A stretch of 14,525 nucleotides of DNA from Gammaproteobacteria bacterium (GCA_016764035.1 JAESSQ010000091.1:1-14525); one strand, 5' to 3'; positions 1 to 7,967 are shown, counted from the first letter of the stretch. Notes: a model not told the origin generated them from the sequence alone. Translations and numbers: made by a program.

Positions 1-1
1 A

Positions 2-871
2 AATGCACTGACAGTCGATGTAGAAGACTATTTCCAAGTATCAGCATTCGCCAACAGTATTAAGCAGGCGGACTGGGATCGCATACCTTTACGTGTCGAA
101 AACAATACGCATCGAATTTTAGATTTGTTTGATGAGTATCAGGTTAAGGCTACGTTTTTCACGCTTGGTTGGGTGGCTGAAAGGGCAAATAAGCTGATTT
201 TAGAGATTGCTCAAAGAGGGCACGAGGTGGCTTGTCACGGTTATAGCCACCAGCTTGTATACAACCAAACCCCTAAAGTCTTTAGGGCGGAAACAATACG
301 TGCAAAAAGCATACTGGAAGATATCATTCAGCAGCCAGTATTAGGTTACCGTGCAGCTAGTTATTCCATCACGGAAAAATCACAATGGGCGCTCGATATA
401 CTCGCTGAGAGTGGTTTTGTATACGATTCCAGTATATTTCCAGTGCGACATGATCGCTATGGTATGCCTGATTCGCCAGAGCACCCTTATCTGCTAGAGA
501 CACCTTCTGGTAACAGTATTATTGAGTTTCCTTTGTCGACAGCAAAAATTGTTAATTATCGGTTACCCATTGCAGGCGGCGGTTATTTTCGTTTATACCC
601 ATATTGGTTGAGTAAAATGGGTTTGGCGCAGATTAACAAACAGCAGAAACCGTTTATTTTTTATCTGCACCCTTGGGAAGTTGATCCAGAACAGCCAAAA
701 ATACAGGCCAGTTGGTTTTCACGTTTCAGGCATTATAATAACCTGGACAAGTGTGAGTCACGTTTGCGGAACTTGATGACTGATTTTCAGTTCACCACAA
801 CATGGGACGTATTAAATACCTTGGGTTTGACAGATACGCCTGATGCGTTAGAAAAAATCATCATAAAGTAA
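2..871 (+). CDS. XrtA-associated polysaccharide deacetylase, DUF3473 type (5' partial)
   Basis: Carbohydrate esterase of the NodB/polysaccharide deacetylase fold, expected to remove N-acetyl groups from a surface polysaccharide. The frame is open from base 2, so the gene begins just before the window. 289 residues are visible, and the TTG at 125 is internal, because the 41 codons before it carry the family's N-terminal motif. Numbered from the first visible residue: TVDVEDYF (4-11) holds the catalytic/metal aspartates, HGYSH (79-83) the metal histidines, GYRAASYSI has Arg117, and FYLHPWE holds His223. The C-terminal RHYNNLDK stretch fits the DUF3473 extension found in exosortase-A loci. Length is close to that usual for this subfamily, so only a few residues are missing. 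It ends 186 bp before the stop of a convergent carbamoyltransferase gene. Family assignment is strong. The XrtA link is from family knowledge. Confidence 0.9.
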   Translation, partial: NALTVDVEDYFQVSAFANSIKQADWDRIPLRVENNTHRILDLFDEYQVKATFFTLGWVAERANKLILEIAQRGHEVACHGYSHQLVYNQTPKVFRAETIRAKSILEDIIQQPVLGYRAASYSITEKSQWALDILAESGFVYDSSIFPVRHDRYGMPDSPEHPYLLETPSGNSIIEFPLSTAKIVNYRLPIAGGGYFRLYPYWLSKMGLAQINKQQKPFIFYLHPWEVDPEQPKIQASWFSRFRHYNNLDKCESRLRNLMTDFQFTTTWDVLNTLGLTDTPDALEKIIIK

Positions 872-908
872 TAACCATGGATTGTTTAGGCAGGCTATTA
901 TTGCTGCA

Positions 909-948
909 TTGCACGTCTTTTATTTTAGCTATTTCTAATATCGTGCAA
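909..948. terminator. Possible weak bidirectional terminator / inverted repeat
   Basis: Perfect 7-bp arms TTGCACG (909-915) and CGTGCAA (942-948) are separated by a T-rich 26-nt loop. They lie between the convergent deacetylase and carbamoyltransferase genes, where transcripts from both strands should end. The long loop and lack of a clear U-tract right after the stem make it a poor intrinsic terminator, and chance is a real alternative. Nothing else is evident in 872-1056. Confidence 0.2.
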
Positions 949-1056
949 CAATCTTACAGAATAAATGCGGAAGGATAATCGTGAAATCTTCAGTACTATC
1001 TCCTCGTCTTACACCAATGTTTTTATTTGATTAATTCAGATTATTGTGCGTGCACT

Positions 1057-2058
1057 TTACGAGCTGGATAACATTTTATGTAGCAGTGCCATTTGAACCA
1101 GCATACGATTTTTTGCTTCGGCGATAACAACACTGCGCGGCCCATCTAGTATACGGTCGGTGACAGCAACACCCCGGCGTACAGGCAAGCAATGCATGAA
1201 GCGACAATCATCGCTTGCCTTATTGAACCAATGCTCATCAATGCACCATTGTCGTAGGGCGGGTCTGACTTCGTCTTCTGCGCTACTGTTGCCATAATGA
1301 TCAGCTGATGCCCATGAGCTTGCATAAATAATGTTGCAATCATTCATTGCGACGTCGAGTTTGTCAGTTTCTGTTACTGAGCCGCCATTAATTGACGCCG
1401 CATGATTTGCTTTTTTCATGATTGAATTTGGTAGAGCATAACCTTCTGGCCTTAGGACGGTAATATCCATGCCGCGGAGTGCGGCCATATGTAAAGTTGC
1501 AGCAGGCACAGCAAACGGTAATGGGTGCGGGTGCCAGGTCCATGAAAGAACGAATTTATTATTTGTAGTGATATTTAAGTCGTCTAACGTTTTCCAGTCG
1601 GCGAGGCTTTGGCAAGGGTGATTGATTGCGGATTCCATATTAATATACGGTGTTTCGATGAGTGATGTTAACTCATGAAATTCACGGTCTATCAGGTCAT
1701 CATTAAGGTTTTCGCTTTTTGCCGCGGCACGAATTCCGATAGCATCTCCGTAAGATGCTATAACAGGAACGGCTTCTCGTATATGTTCGGCGGCGGTGCC
1801 GTCCATAATGATACCTGAGCGAGACTCCAGTCCATGAATAGACATCTCCGGGGAAACAACAAAAGTGCCTCCACCGAGCCTTGCCATTGCTGATTGAAAA
1901 GAAATCAAGGTGCGTAGCGATGGGCTGAGAAATAATAACGAGAGTATTTTGCCTTCGAGCGCCCTCGGTTCAGGTTTATTATTTAGTCTTGTTGCTAGTG
2001 TAATCAGCTCTTTGATCTCGGCAACGCTAAAATCAGCCAGGTCGCTGAAAAATTTCAT
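1057..2058 (-). CDS. argF': N-acyl-ornithine carbamoyltransferase (acetyl- or succinylornithine type)
   Basis: Transfers a carbamoyl group from carbamoyl phosphate to an N2-acylated ornithine, the alternative arginine route in which the acyl group stays on until after carbamoylation. It is cytoplasmic and probably trimeric. 333 residues, the usual length. Visible motifs are the carbamoyl-phosphate loop SPSLRT (45-50), MDGTAAEHI (85-93), HPCQSLAD (147-154), the LSWTWHPHPL stretch (171-180) typical of the acyl-ornithine branch rather than classical ArgF, and HCLPVRR (289-295). Compared from memory with the Xanthomonas acetylornithine enzyme, Ala90 sits where Glu92 is and Ala298 where the carboxylated Lys302 is. 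Both changes make the substrate uncertain and lean toward N-succinylornithine. It lies 99 bp downstream of the TPR lipoprotein gene on the same strand, with only a weak ribosome site before the ATG. It has no obvious role in the polysaccharide pathway. Confidence 0.85.
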   Translation of the reverse strand: MKFFSDLADFSVAEIKELITLATRLNNKPEPRALEGKILSLLFLSPSLRTLISFQSAMARLGGGTFVVSPEMSIHGLESRSGIIMDGTAAEHIREAVPVIASYGDAIGIRAAAKSENLNDDLIDREFHELTSLIETPYINMESAINHPCQSLADWKTLDDLNITTNNKFVLSWTWHPHPLPFAVPAATLHMAALRGMDITVLRPEGYALPNSIMKKANHAASINGGSVTETDKLDVAMNDCNIIYASSWASADHYGNSSAEDEVRPALRQWCIDEHWFNKASDDCRFMHCLPVRRGVAVTDRILDGPRSVVIAEAKNRMLVQMALLHKMLSSS

Positions 2059-2157
2059 ATAAATATGCCTACATAAAATTGCTAGTCTGGTTGTTAATCC
2101 GTGTGCCGCATCTATGAAACGGTATCCTTTTTCAGGGTATGAGCCTTAGCTAAAATA

Positions 2158-4971
2158 TTATTTACTTGAGTTTAGTTTATCCATCAACGTTTTAGCATCA
2201 CTCCGGCTATAAAAAACTTTGTCTTGTTTTAAAATTTGTTCAAGAATTTGACGACCTTTCTTTTCATCGCCGGAGTTAACCAGTGCAACAGCATAATGGT
2301 AACGGATTTCCGAATCATCAGGCAGCGTGTCCATGGCTTGTCTTACCAGGCGCTTGCCTTTGTCTGTTTGATTTTGTTGAATAAGTATCCATCCGTAAGT
2401 GTCTTGAATGCCAGCGTTTTCAGGTGCTAGTCGGTAGGCTCTTTCAGCTAAATCCAGAGATTTCGGATTATCATTGAGTGAATAAAGCCATGCCAGATTA
2501 TTGAGAGAGGTGCCGTGGTCAGGGTCATCTTTCAGGATGAGCTCATATTCATGCATAGCATTGTCATTTTGATTTGCACCTAAATATTGGGCAGCAAGAA
2601 ACAAACGAATATCATTGTCATCAGGATTGTCGCTAAGCCAGGTGGTTAATGGTTTGATTGCGGTATTAAAATCTTTTATTTTCGTTGTTGCTGAATATAA
2701 CCTTATAGCCAACTGTGCTGAATGTTGCATCGTCCATGCCTTGTTATACGCTAAGTCAGCATTCTTATAATTCTTTTTCACCATCCCTACGTTACCTTCA
2801 AGAATGTGACCAATATTTGATGTAGGTCGTTCTTTTTGTAATTTTTTAGCGTTGCTAAGGCTTTTTTCATAATTACCAGCGTTTAATTCCGTTTCAGCTA
2901 ACAGGCCTAAGGCTCGGTAGTTTTTTGGTTGGGCTTTTACGGCCGCGCGTAGATTGGTTAGTGCTTCTTTTATTCTGCCCAGGTTTATATAGGCTTCACT
3001 AAGTAAAACTTGTGCGCTAGACGGGTTGGCTAATCCATTGACCAGTTTTTCTAAGGGCGGAAGCGCTTCTTTGTATCGTTTTTGCACGATGAGTAACTTG
3101 CCTTGTAATGTCAGGACTTCCGCATGATTTGGCGAGAATTTTTGGGCTTCTTTTAAATATATTGTTGCCTTATTTAATTGTTTATTGCGGAGGTAATAAT
3201 TAGCAAGAATAATGCGTGATTTGATGTCAGTTGATGATGTATCGCGCGCTTTTTCCAGCCAGGACAGCATGTCGTCAGGTCGTTCCTGTTTGGCAGCTAG
3301 TTCGGATAGTGCGAGCATGGGTAATGCGCCTCCAGCTTTGGCGTCAACCAGGCCGCTGTATAGCTCGATGGCTTCGTCCAAATTATCTTCTTTTACTTCT
3401 ATGCGCGCCAAACCCATTGTGGCCGACAGGAGTTTATCTTCCTCACGAAGTGCGTGTGAAAAATACTCTCGAGCTGATTTGTCATCATTGTTGGCGGCAT
3501 AAAGGGCACCATTAAGTGATAACGTTTCAGAATCATTGGGTTTGCTTTGAAGAATTTCTTGTGCAATGGCAATTGCTTTATTTACCTTACCTGCTTGCAC
3601 GTACGTTGAAATGGTTAACTTTTGGGCTGTTTCGGTATCGTTACTGAGCGTTTTAAAAGCCTCTATTTCTTTTAGTGCCTGTTCGGTTTTACCACCGGTA
3701 ATATAGGCTTTAATTAATTGTTCACGCAAAGACATATCATCGGGTTTGGTTTTTAAAGCACTCTCTAGTGACTGTATTCCCGCACGCGTATCACCTTCAA
3801 TAAATTTCAGCTGGCTTTGTAAGCGTAATGTTTCAGCATCATTTGCATCCTGTTTAAGTAAGGATTGAACGATCACATCAGCTTTTTCTGACTGGTTTAA
3901 AAGAATGTAGGTTTGTGCCAGAAGTTTTTGGGTGGTGATGTCATTGGGAACCTTTTTTAAAAATTCAATAAAGAATTGAGAGGCCTGCTCATATTTTTTG
4001 CTGGCAAACTTAATTTTCCCCATTAACTGTTGTGACAATGAGTGGTCAGGTATTAGCGCTAGTAGTTTTTGTAAATGGTTTTCAGCGAGATTAAAATCTT
4101 TATCACTAAAGGCCAATAAAGCACTTAGGTAATTGGCTTCAGGATTGTTTTCGTTTTTCTTCAGAATGCTAGCAAGAATCTTTTTGGCGCTGCTAGTGTT
4201 TTGTAAGGCAATTTCAAGGCGAGCAAGATTAATAGATGCGCGTTGGCTATACAGCGTTGTGATGTTTGGCGGGTCTTGGTTAATGATTTTTTTATAGGTA
4301 TCACTTGCTCTTAGTAGTTTATTGTTGTTTTGATCGATGGCGGCGTACAAAAATAGTAGTTCTATATTGTCTGGGTACAGTGAAAGCGCTTTTTCAGTCG
4401 TACCGGTAGGGTCTCCTTGTAATAATCCGGAGAATTCAAACATAGCTGTTGCCCTCAGAATATGTAATGCATTGGGATCTATGCTCGCGCCATTTTTAAG
4501 TGTGGTTTTTGCCAGTGCAGTGTGGCCAAGACTTGCTTCTGCTATAGCGCGTAATCCCGATATGTTGGCGCGCGTTGTGGCGGACCAGGTGTCGAGGCTA
4601 ATAATAGATTTTAGGAGCTCATCATATTCAGCATGTGCAAGTAATATTAGTGCTATTTTGGGTTGGATTTGTTCGGCATCCCAGCCGGCTTCTTTGGCGC
4701 GCAACAATTCTTTCTTGGCGTCTTCTAGATTACCGATTTGAAGATTGATGTTTGCTAATAAAAAACGGGCTTCTGCATTGTCATTGTTGTTTTGTAATAC
4801 ATTTCTTAGCTCGATAGACGCCGTTTTTGGGTCGCCTTCGTTAAGATGGTTTTTAGCACTTAGCATTGTTTGTTGTTCATTCATGTCTTGACTACAGGCA
4901 GAAGTGACAAGTAGTGAAGTAGCTAATAAGTAGTACCTGACTGTTGCAGTAAACTTTTTAAAATTTGACAT
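2158..4971 (-). CDS. prsT: PrsT-like TPR-repeat lipoprotein of XrtA/PEP-CTERM loci
   Basis: A large extracytoplasmic scaffold, 937 residues, matching the roughly 900-residue PEP-CTERM system TPR lipoprotein family (PrsT). The N-terminus has basic residues, then a hydrophobic stretch ending in the lipobox-like VTSAC, with the lipidated cysteine at residue 26. Ser at +2 argues for outer-membrane sorting. The rest is almost entirely helical tandem TPR units (roughly residues 35-930) with recurring patterns such as AEARFLLANI, ALGLLAETELNAGNYEKSL and GTSLNNLAWLYSLNDNP. AAGGAAC, about 6 nt before the ATG, is a good ribosome site and supports this start. It is divergent from the acyltransferase operon and is followed by the carbamoyltransferase. 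The likely role is a protein-protein platform in polysaccharide assembly or export, by analogy with TPR proteins of other exopolysaccharide systems. The exact function is unknown. Confidence 0.85.
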   Translation of the reverse strand: MSNFKKFTATVRYYLLATSLLVTSACSQDMNEQQTMLSAKNHLNEGDPKTASIELRNVLQNNNDNAEARFLLANINLQIGNLEDAKKELLRAKEAGWDAEQIQPKIALILLAHAEYDELLKSIISLDTWSATTRANISGLRAIAEASLGHTALAKTTLKNGASIDPNALHILRATAMFEFSGLLQGDPTGTTEKALSLYPDNIELLFLYAAIDQNNNKLLRASDTYKKIINQDPPNITTLYSQRASINLARLEIALQNTSSAKKILASILKKNENNPEANYLSALLAFSDKDFNLAENHLQKLLALIPDHSLSQQLMGKIKFASKKYEQASQFFIEFLKKVPNDITTQKLLAQTYILLNQSEKADVIVQSLLKQDANDAETLRLQSQLKFIEGDTRAGIQSLESALKTKPDDMSLREQLIKAYITGGKTEQALKEIEAFKTLSNDTETAQKLTISTYVQAGKVNKAIAIAQEILQSKPNDSETLSLNGALYAANNDDKSAREYFSHALREEDKLLSATMGLARIEVKEDNLDEAIELYSGLVDAKAGGALPMLALSELAAKQERPDDMLSWLEKARDTSSTDIKSRIILANYYLRNKQLNKATIYLKEAQKFSPNHAEVLTLQGKLLIVQKRYKEALPPLEKLVNGLANPSSAQVLLSEAYINLGRIKEALTNLRAAVKAQPKNYRALGLLAETELNAGNYEKSLSNAKKLQKERPTSNIGHILEGNVGMVKKNYKNADLAYNKAWTMQHSAQLAIRLYSATTKIKDFNTAIKPLTTWLSDNPDDNDIRLFLAAQYLGANQNDNAMHEYELILKDDPDHGTSLNNLAWLYSLNDNPKSLDLAERAYRLAPENAGIQDTYGWILIQQNQTDKGKRLVRQAMDTLPDDSEIRYHYAVALVNSGDEKKGRQILEQILKQDKVFYSRSDAKTLMDKLNSSK

Positions 4972-5018
4972 GTTGTTCCTTTTTATTGCGATTATCTGAT
5001 TGTTGCGCTTTAGACTAT

Positions 5019-5038
5019 TATATTATGGTTATAATATA
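5019..5038. repeat. AT-rich perfect inverted repeat upstream of prsT
   Basis: TATATTAT (5019-5026) and ATAATATA (5031-5038) form 8-bp arms around GGTT. It overlaps the candidate -10 element of the TPR lipoprotein gene, so it could be an operator. In DNA this AT-rich, such a palindrome can also arise by chance. Confidence 0.4.
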
Positions 5039-5183
5039 GTGTATTGGTTTGATGTTAGCACTGTTTTAACGTAAATGGTTCATGCCAGTTATATGGTTAA
5101 AGTTGAGCAGAGAATGTTCACTATCGGCACGCTGGTTATCAGGTTGTGTAGAACAAGAGTATTAAGTTTTAAATAGGTCTTAA

Positions 5184-5202
5184 AGCTTTTTTCATAAAAG
5201 CT
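5184..5202. repeat. Short stem-loop in divergent region
   Basis: AGCTTTT (5184-5190) and AAAAGCT (5196-5202) pair over 7 bp with a 5-nt loop TTCAT, followed by ATTTTC. It is too AT-rich for a strong terminator. It may be a leader hairpin or a protein site upstream of the acyltransferase. Confidence 0.35.
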
Positions 5203-5225
5203 ATTTTCTGCAATATGATACAGAA

Positions 5226-5240
5226 AGTACAGTATGTACT
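5226..5240. repeat. Operator-like palindrome AGTACA-GTA-TGTACT
   Basis: Perfect 6-bp arms AGTACA (5226-5231) and TGTACT (5235-5240) with a 3-nt spacer, about 90 bp upstream of the acyltransferase start. The size and spacing resemble a dimeric repressor or activator site. The cognate regulator is not in the window. Confidence 0.35.
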
Positions 5241-5328
5241 ATTATTGTCACGTTCGTATTAACCTAAAGCGTGGACTGAGCTTGTAACCCTGAGCAGTGA
5301 AGAGAACCACAAGGAATAGCAGTGATAG

Positions 5329-5910
5329 ATGAAGTCAAACACTAAAAAAATCGTTTCAAATCTTTTTGTGATAATGGTTTCTCCATTGTATCTGCTATAT
5401 CTTGTCACGCGCACGCTTTCAAAAAGCAATTCGATAGCAAGTTACTCGCAATTATTGAGTCTGCTGCCGGGTAAGTTTGGCAGTTTTTGTCGAATCGCTT
5501 TTTATCGAATGACAATGACATTTTGTCACTTTGATTGTGTCATTGGTTTTGCCACCTTATTTTCGCAACAAGACACGGAGATAGGCGAAGGCGTGTATAT
5601 AGGGCCACAATGTAATATTGGCATGTGCAAGATTGGTAATAATAGTCTAATAGCCAGTGGAGTACATATCATGAGCGGCAGCGCACAGCATAATTTTGCT
5701 GATTTGGATAAACCCATTCAGCAACAAGGCGGTGCTTATACAAAGGTTGAAATTGGCGAAGATAGTTGGGTGGGAAATGGCGCGTTAATCATGGCCAATG
5801 TAGGAAAAAAATGCATCATCGGCGCCGGTTCAGTGGTGACGAAAGATGTTGCTGATTATTCGATTATGGTGGGTAACCCAGCAAAATTAATTCAAACGAG
5901 GCAACAATGA
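5329..5910 (+). CDS. Hexapeptide-repeat (LbH) acyltransferase, membrane-associated
   Basis: 193 residues, probably an O- or N-acetyltransferase that decorates a sugar of the polysaccharide using acetyl-CoA. A hydrophobic N-terminal segment (about 8-27) suggests membrane attachment. Left-handed beta-helix hexapeptide repeats run at 83-115 (for example IGEGVYIGPQCNIG) and 140-180 (IGEDSWVGNGALI, IGAGSVVTKDV), ending in the usual VGNPAKLI. SAQHNF puts His121 in the position of the catalytic histidine of WcaF/NodL-like enzymes. The ATG follows directly on an in-frame TAG, so no longer start is possible. AAGGA lies 13 nt upstream, a slightly long spacing. It is the first gene of the plus-strand polysaccharide unit, and 93 bp separate it from the next glycosyltransferase. 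The acyl group and acceptor cannot be told from sequence. Confidence 0.85.
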   Translation: MKSNTKKIVSNLFVIMVSPLYLLYLVTRTLSKSNSIASYSQLLSLLPGKFGSFCRIAFYRMTMTFCHFDCVIGFATLFSQQDTEIGEGVYIGPQCNIGMCKIGNNSLIASGVHIMSGSAQHNFADLDKPIQQQGGAYTKVEIGEDSWVGNGALIMANVGKKCIIGAGSVVTKDVADYSIMVGNPAKLIQTRQQ

Positions 5911-5942
5911 ACATTGTAAGTGGCTCTTAATATAGCGGTAAG

Positions 5943-5970
5943 TTGACATTAAGTTTCTCAGCAGTGTAAA
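5943..5970 (+). promoter_or_regulatory. Candidate sigma70 promoter before the GT2 gene
   Basis: A perfect TTGACA (5943-5948) is followed after 16 bp by TGTAAA (5965-5970), a 4/6 match to the -10 consensus. It lies in the 93-bp gap before the GT2 gene at 6004, so the downstream glycosyltransferase run could have its own promoter besides read-through from the acyltransferase. A second TATAAT at 5980-5985 has no convincing -35. Confidence 0.35.
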
Positions 5971-6003
5971 CCTAATAATTATAATTCGTACTAGTTTTTG
6001 TTA

Positions 6004-6927
6004 ATGAATAAAAAGAAAATTGCATCAGTTATTATTCCTGCTTTTAATGAACAAAAGCATATACAGAATACATTACAGTCATTGGCTCAGGCTAATAGTC
6101 TGGAAGTTATTGTTGTGGATAATGGTTCGACAGATAATACTGCTGCTATAGCAAAACAGCATGGAGCGATGGTTATCGACTTTCCATATGGAACGATTGC
6201 CGCGGTTAGAAATCGAGGTGTTGCGGCATCCGCTTCAGACATTCTTATATTTATTGATGCGGATGTTAACGTTTCTACTGACTGGCACGCGCAGTTGGGT
6301 TCTGTCATACAAAAATTACATGCTTCGCCTTTGTTGGTTACGGGTTCGAGGGTTCAATCGGCAGAAAAAAGTAACTGGTTACATACCTTCTGGTTTTCAC
6401 AGTTAACAAGCTATAGCGCACCGTACATTAACTCTGGGCATCTTATTACATCTCGAATATTATTCGATAAAATTCAAGGGTTCAGCGAACACCTGGAGAC
6501 AGCGGAAGATTACGATTTTTGCCAGAAAGCGAGCGGCGTGGGAGGTGTTATTCAAAATAACGCAGACCTGGTGGTAACGCATGATGGCTACCCTGAAACT
6601 CTGTCTGGATTTATTCGGCGTGAGCGCTGGCATGGCCGGCAAGATGTGGATACCTGGCAATTATACATAGCGTCTAAACTAGCCTGGTTTGCCAGCCTGA
6701 ATTTGATTTTGTTTTTAATAGCAATAGCTATGACCTTGGCAGGAATGCATATGGCATTACCTGTTTACTTTTTGATTATGTATATGGTGTCATTCTTGCT
6801 TACTGTTTATAAGTTTGGTCTTCGAAAAATTAACTACATGCTTGTGATGCCAGTAATATTTTACTTTTATCTATGTGGAAGATCACTAGCAATAGTTGAT
6901 CGTCTAACAGGACGAAAACGACGATGA
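6004..6927 (+). CDS. Family 2 glycosyltransferase with C-terminal membrane segments
   Basis: Inverting GT-A glycosyltransferase, 307 residues, adding a sugar from a nucleotide donor to a lipid-linked acceptor at the cytoplasmic side of the inner membrane. Visible are the N-terminal strand SVIIPAFNE (8-16), VVDNGSTDNT (37-46) for nucleotide binding, the metal-binding DAD (85-87), an ED pair at 168-169 as the likely catalytic base region, and RRERWHGR near 205-212. Three hydrophobic segments follow, at about 227-248, 250-268 and 278-295. I chose the ATG at 6004 over the TTG at 5998. An in-frame TAG at 5992 rules out anything longer, and no clear ribosome site is visible for either. Its last codon overlaps the next gene by 4 bp (ATGA), indicating translational coupling with the FemAB-like protein. 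Confidence 0.88.
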   Translation: MNKKKIASVIIPAFNEQKHIQNTLQSLAQANSLEVIVVDNGSTDNTAAIAKQHGAMVIDFPYGTIAAVRNRGVAASASDILIFIDADVNVSTDWHAQLGSVIQKLHASPLLVTGSRVQSAEKSNWLHTFWFSQLTSYSAPYINSGHLITSRILFDKIQGFSEHLETAEDYDFCQKASGVGGVIQNNADLVVTHDGYPETLSGFIRRERWHGRQDVDTWQLYIASKLAWFASLNLILFLIAIAMTLAGMHMALPVYFLIMYMVSFLLTVYKFGLRKINYMLVMPVIFYFYLCGRSLAIVDRLTGRKRR

Positions 6928-7967
6928 CTACGATAGTCTCTATTGCCGAAACACATCAGCTTGTTCAGATAAATAATTATTTGGCGGCTTCCTTACATGC
7001 CACGCCATATCATCATATGCAGTGGTTACAAGCTGTTAAAAAAGCCTATGGTTTTGACTTCGAGTATTTAATTGCGGAGACAGATAATAAAATTGTAGGC
7101 GTTTTACCGTTGTGCCGGTTTAAAAGTATAAGTGGCAAACAGTCGTTCTGCGCATTACCTTTTTGTGATGTTGGTGGTGTAGTAGCTGATAATGACGTGG
7201 TCAAAAACAAGTTGATTGTATTTGCATTAAACAGGGCAGAAACGTCACAGGCAATGCCGTTGCATCTTCGGCAACGTATCACAGATATGCCAGCAAGCAC
7301 TGACCTGAAAAATCGAAAAGTAAGCATGATGCTGGACTTGCCAGAGTCCGCAGAAGTGTTACTTGCTGGGTTTAAATCCAAGTTGCGTAGCCAGGTAAAA
7401 AAAGCAGGAAAGAATGGTTTGCAGTTCGATTATTCAAATGATAAAAAAAGTATTAGTGATTTTTATCATGTCTTTTGCCGAAACATGCATCTGCTAGGTT
7501 CGCCTACCCATTCAGAGAAATGGTTTCAGGCATTAAGAGAAATGTATCAGGATGACATGCTTGTTGGTCGAGTCTGGTTTGAAGGAAAAATTGTCGGTGC
7601 CGGTATTTTATTGTTCAGCGGTGACAATGTGGTTATTCCATGGGCATCAACATTACGTGACTATAATCGGTTGGCACCGAATATGTTGCTGTACTGGAAT
7701 TTATTGCGCGTATCGTGTGATAGAGGCTGTAAACAATTTGATTTTGGTCGCTCAACTTTTGGTGAAGGCACCTATAAATTTAAAAAACAATGGGGTGCAA
7801 AGCCCGTATTGTTAGACTGGCAGACGCTAAACAAAAAAGGTGTGATTGCACAGACGAGTAGTAGTGCAGGTCGAGCCAGGCGTTTGGTTGAGGCTGTTTG
7901 GAGAAAATTACCGCTGTCGGTGGTAAACACAGTTGGACCTCGCTTACGCAGGCATATTTCGTTATGA
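6924..7967 (+). CDS. FemAB-related protein, XrtA/PEP-CTERM system-associated
   Basis: 347 residues with two GNAT-like halves, resembling the FemAB-related family found beside exosortase-A genes. FemAB relatives transfer an aminoacyl group from aminoacyl-tRNA onto an amine. What this subfamily transfers is not known, and modification of an amino sugar exposed by the deacetylase is only a guess. Visible are the N-terminal HATPYHHMQWLQAV (25-38), LPFCDVGGVV (78-87), a basic stretch LRSQVKKAGKNG near 154-165, and the family-typical FDFGRSTFGEGTYKFKKQWG (272-291). The start overlaps the previous stop as ATGA, with AGGA 11 nt upstream. The stop overlaps the next ATG the same way, so three consecutive products are probably made coordinately. 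In many XrtA loci this gene sits next to the deacetylase, but here about 6 kb separates them. Confidence 0.85.
   Translation: MTTIVSIAETHQLVQINNYLAASLHATPYHHMQWLQAVKKAYGFDFEYLIAETDNKIVGVLPLCRFKSISGKQSFCALPFCDVGGVVADNDVVKNKLIVFALNRAETSQAMPLHLRQRITDMPASTDLKNRKVSMMLDLPESAEVLLAGFKSKLRSQVKKAGKNGLQFDYSNDKKSISDFYHVFCRNMHLLGSPTHSEKWFQALREMYQDDMLVGRVWFEGKIVGAGILLFSGDNVVIPWASTLRDYNRLAPNMLLYWNLLRVSCDRGCKQFDFGRSTFGEGTYKFKKQWGAKPVLLDWQTLNKKGVIAQTSSSAGRARRLVEAVWRKLPLSVVNTVGPRLRRHISL

Larger units (their letters stand above)
4972..5328. promoter_or_regulatory. Divergent intergenic control region
   Basis: 357 bp without a convincing gene, between the TPR lipoprotein (-) and the acyltransferase (+). It should hold promoters for both units. 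For the minus strand a plausible sigma70-like pair is CTAACA (complement of 5053-5058) and TATTAT (complement of 5031-5036), 16 bp apart, but it is weak. No strong plus-strand promoter was found. Three inverted repeats (5019-5038, 5184-5202 and 5226-5240) are listed separately and could be operators or RNA hairpins. No sigma54 site with correct -24/-12 spacing was seen, although XrtA loci are often under the PrsK/PrsR sigma54 system. Confidence 0.5.

Noticed and set aside
2066..2095. Promoter-like TTAACA/TATGTA pair on the minus strand just upstream of the carbamoyltransferase
   Set aside because: The -10 would sit only about 11 bases before the ATG, giving an almost leaderless mRNA. Support is too weak to list it as a feature.
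2236..4741. Open frames on the plus strand across the TPR lipoprotein gene (for example 3212-3502 and 4337-4741)
   Set aside because: They are antisense to a well-supported 937-residue protein and show low-complexity, Ser-rich translations with no recognisable domain.
5125..5139. Possible sigma54 -24/-12 promoter (CGGCAC...GGTTAT), of interest because PrsR systems use sigma54
   Set aside because: The -24 GG element is present, but the -12 GC dinucleotide is replaced by AT, so the essential half is missing.
5279..5296. TGGACT...CTTGT near 5271-5286, another sigma54-like string upstream of the acyltransferase
   Set aside because: The spacing between the GG and the TTG element is one base short, and the final C is absent.
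5907..5930. Seven-codon frame starting at the ATG that overlaps the acyltransferase stop
   Set aside because: It is too short, with no ribosome site or conserved content visible. It is probably chance.
7898..7963. Longer N-terminus for the fused glycosyltransferase from the start at 7898
   Set aside because: It would lie inside the FemAB coding region and add a hydrophilic stretch before the membrane segment. The ATG at 7964 overlapping the FemAB stop fits the coupling pattern of the operon.
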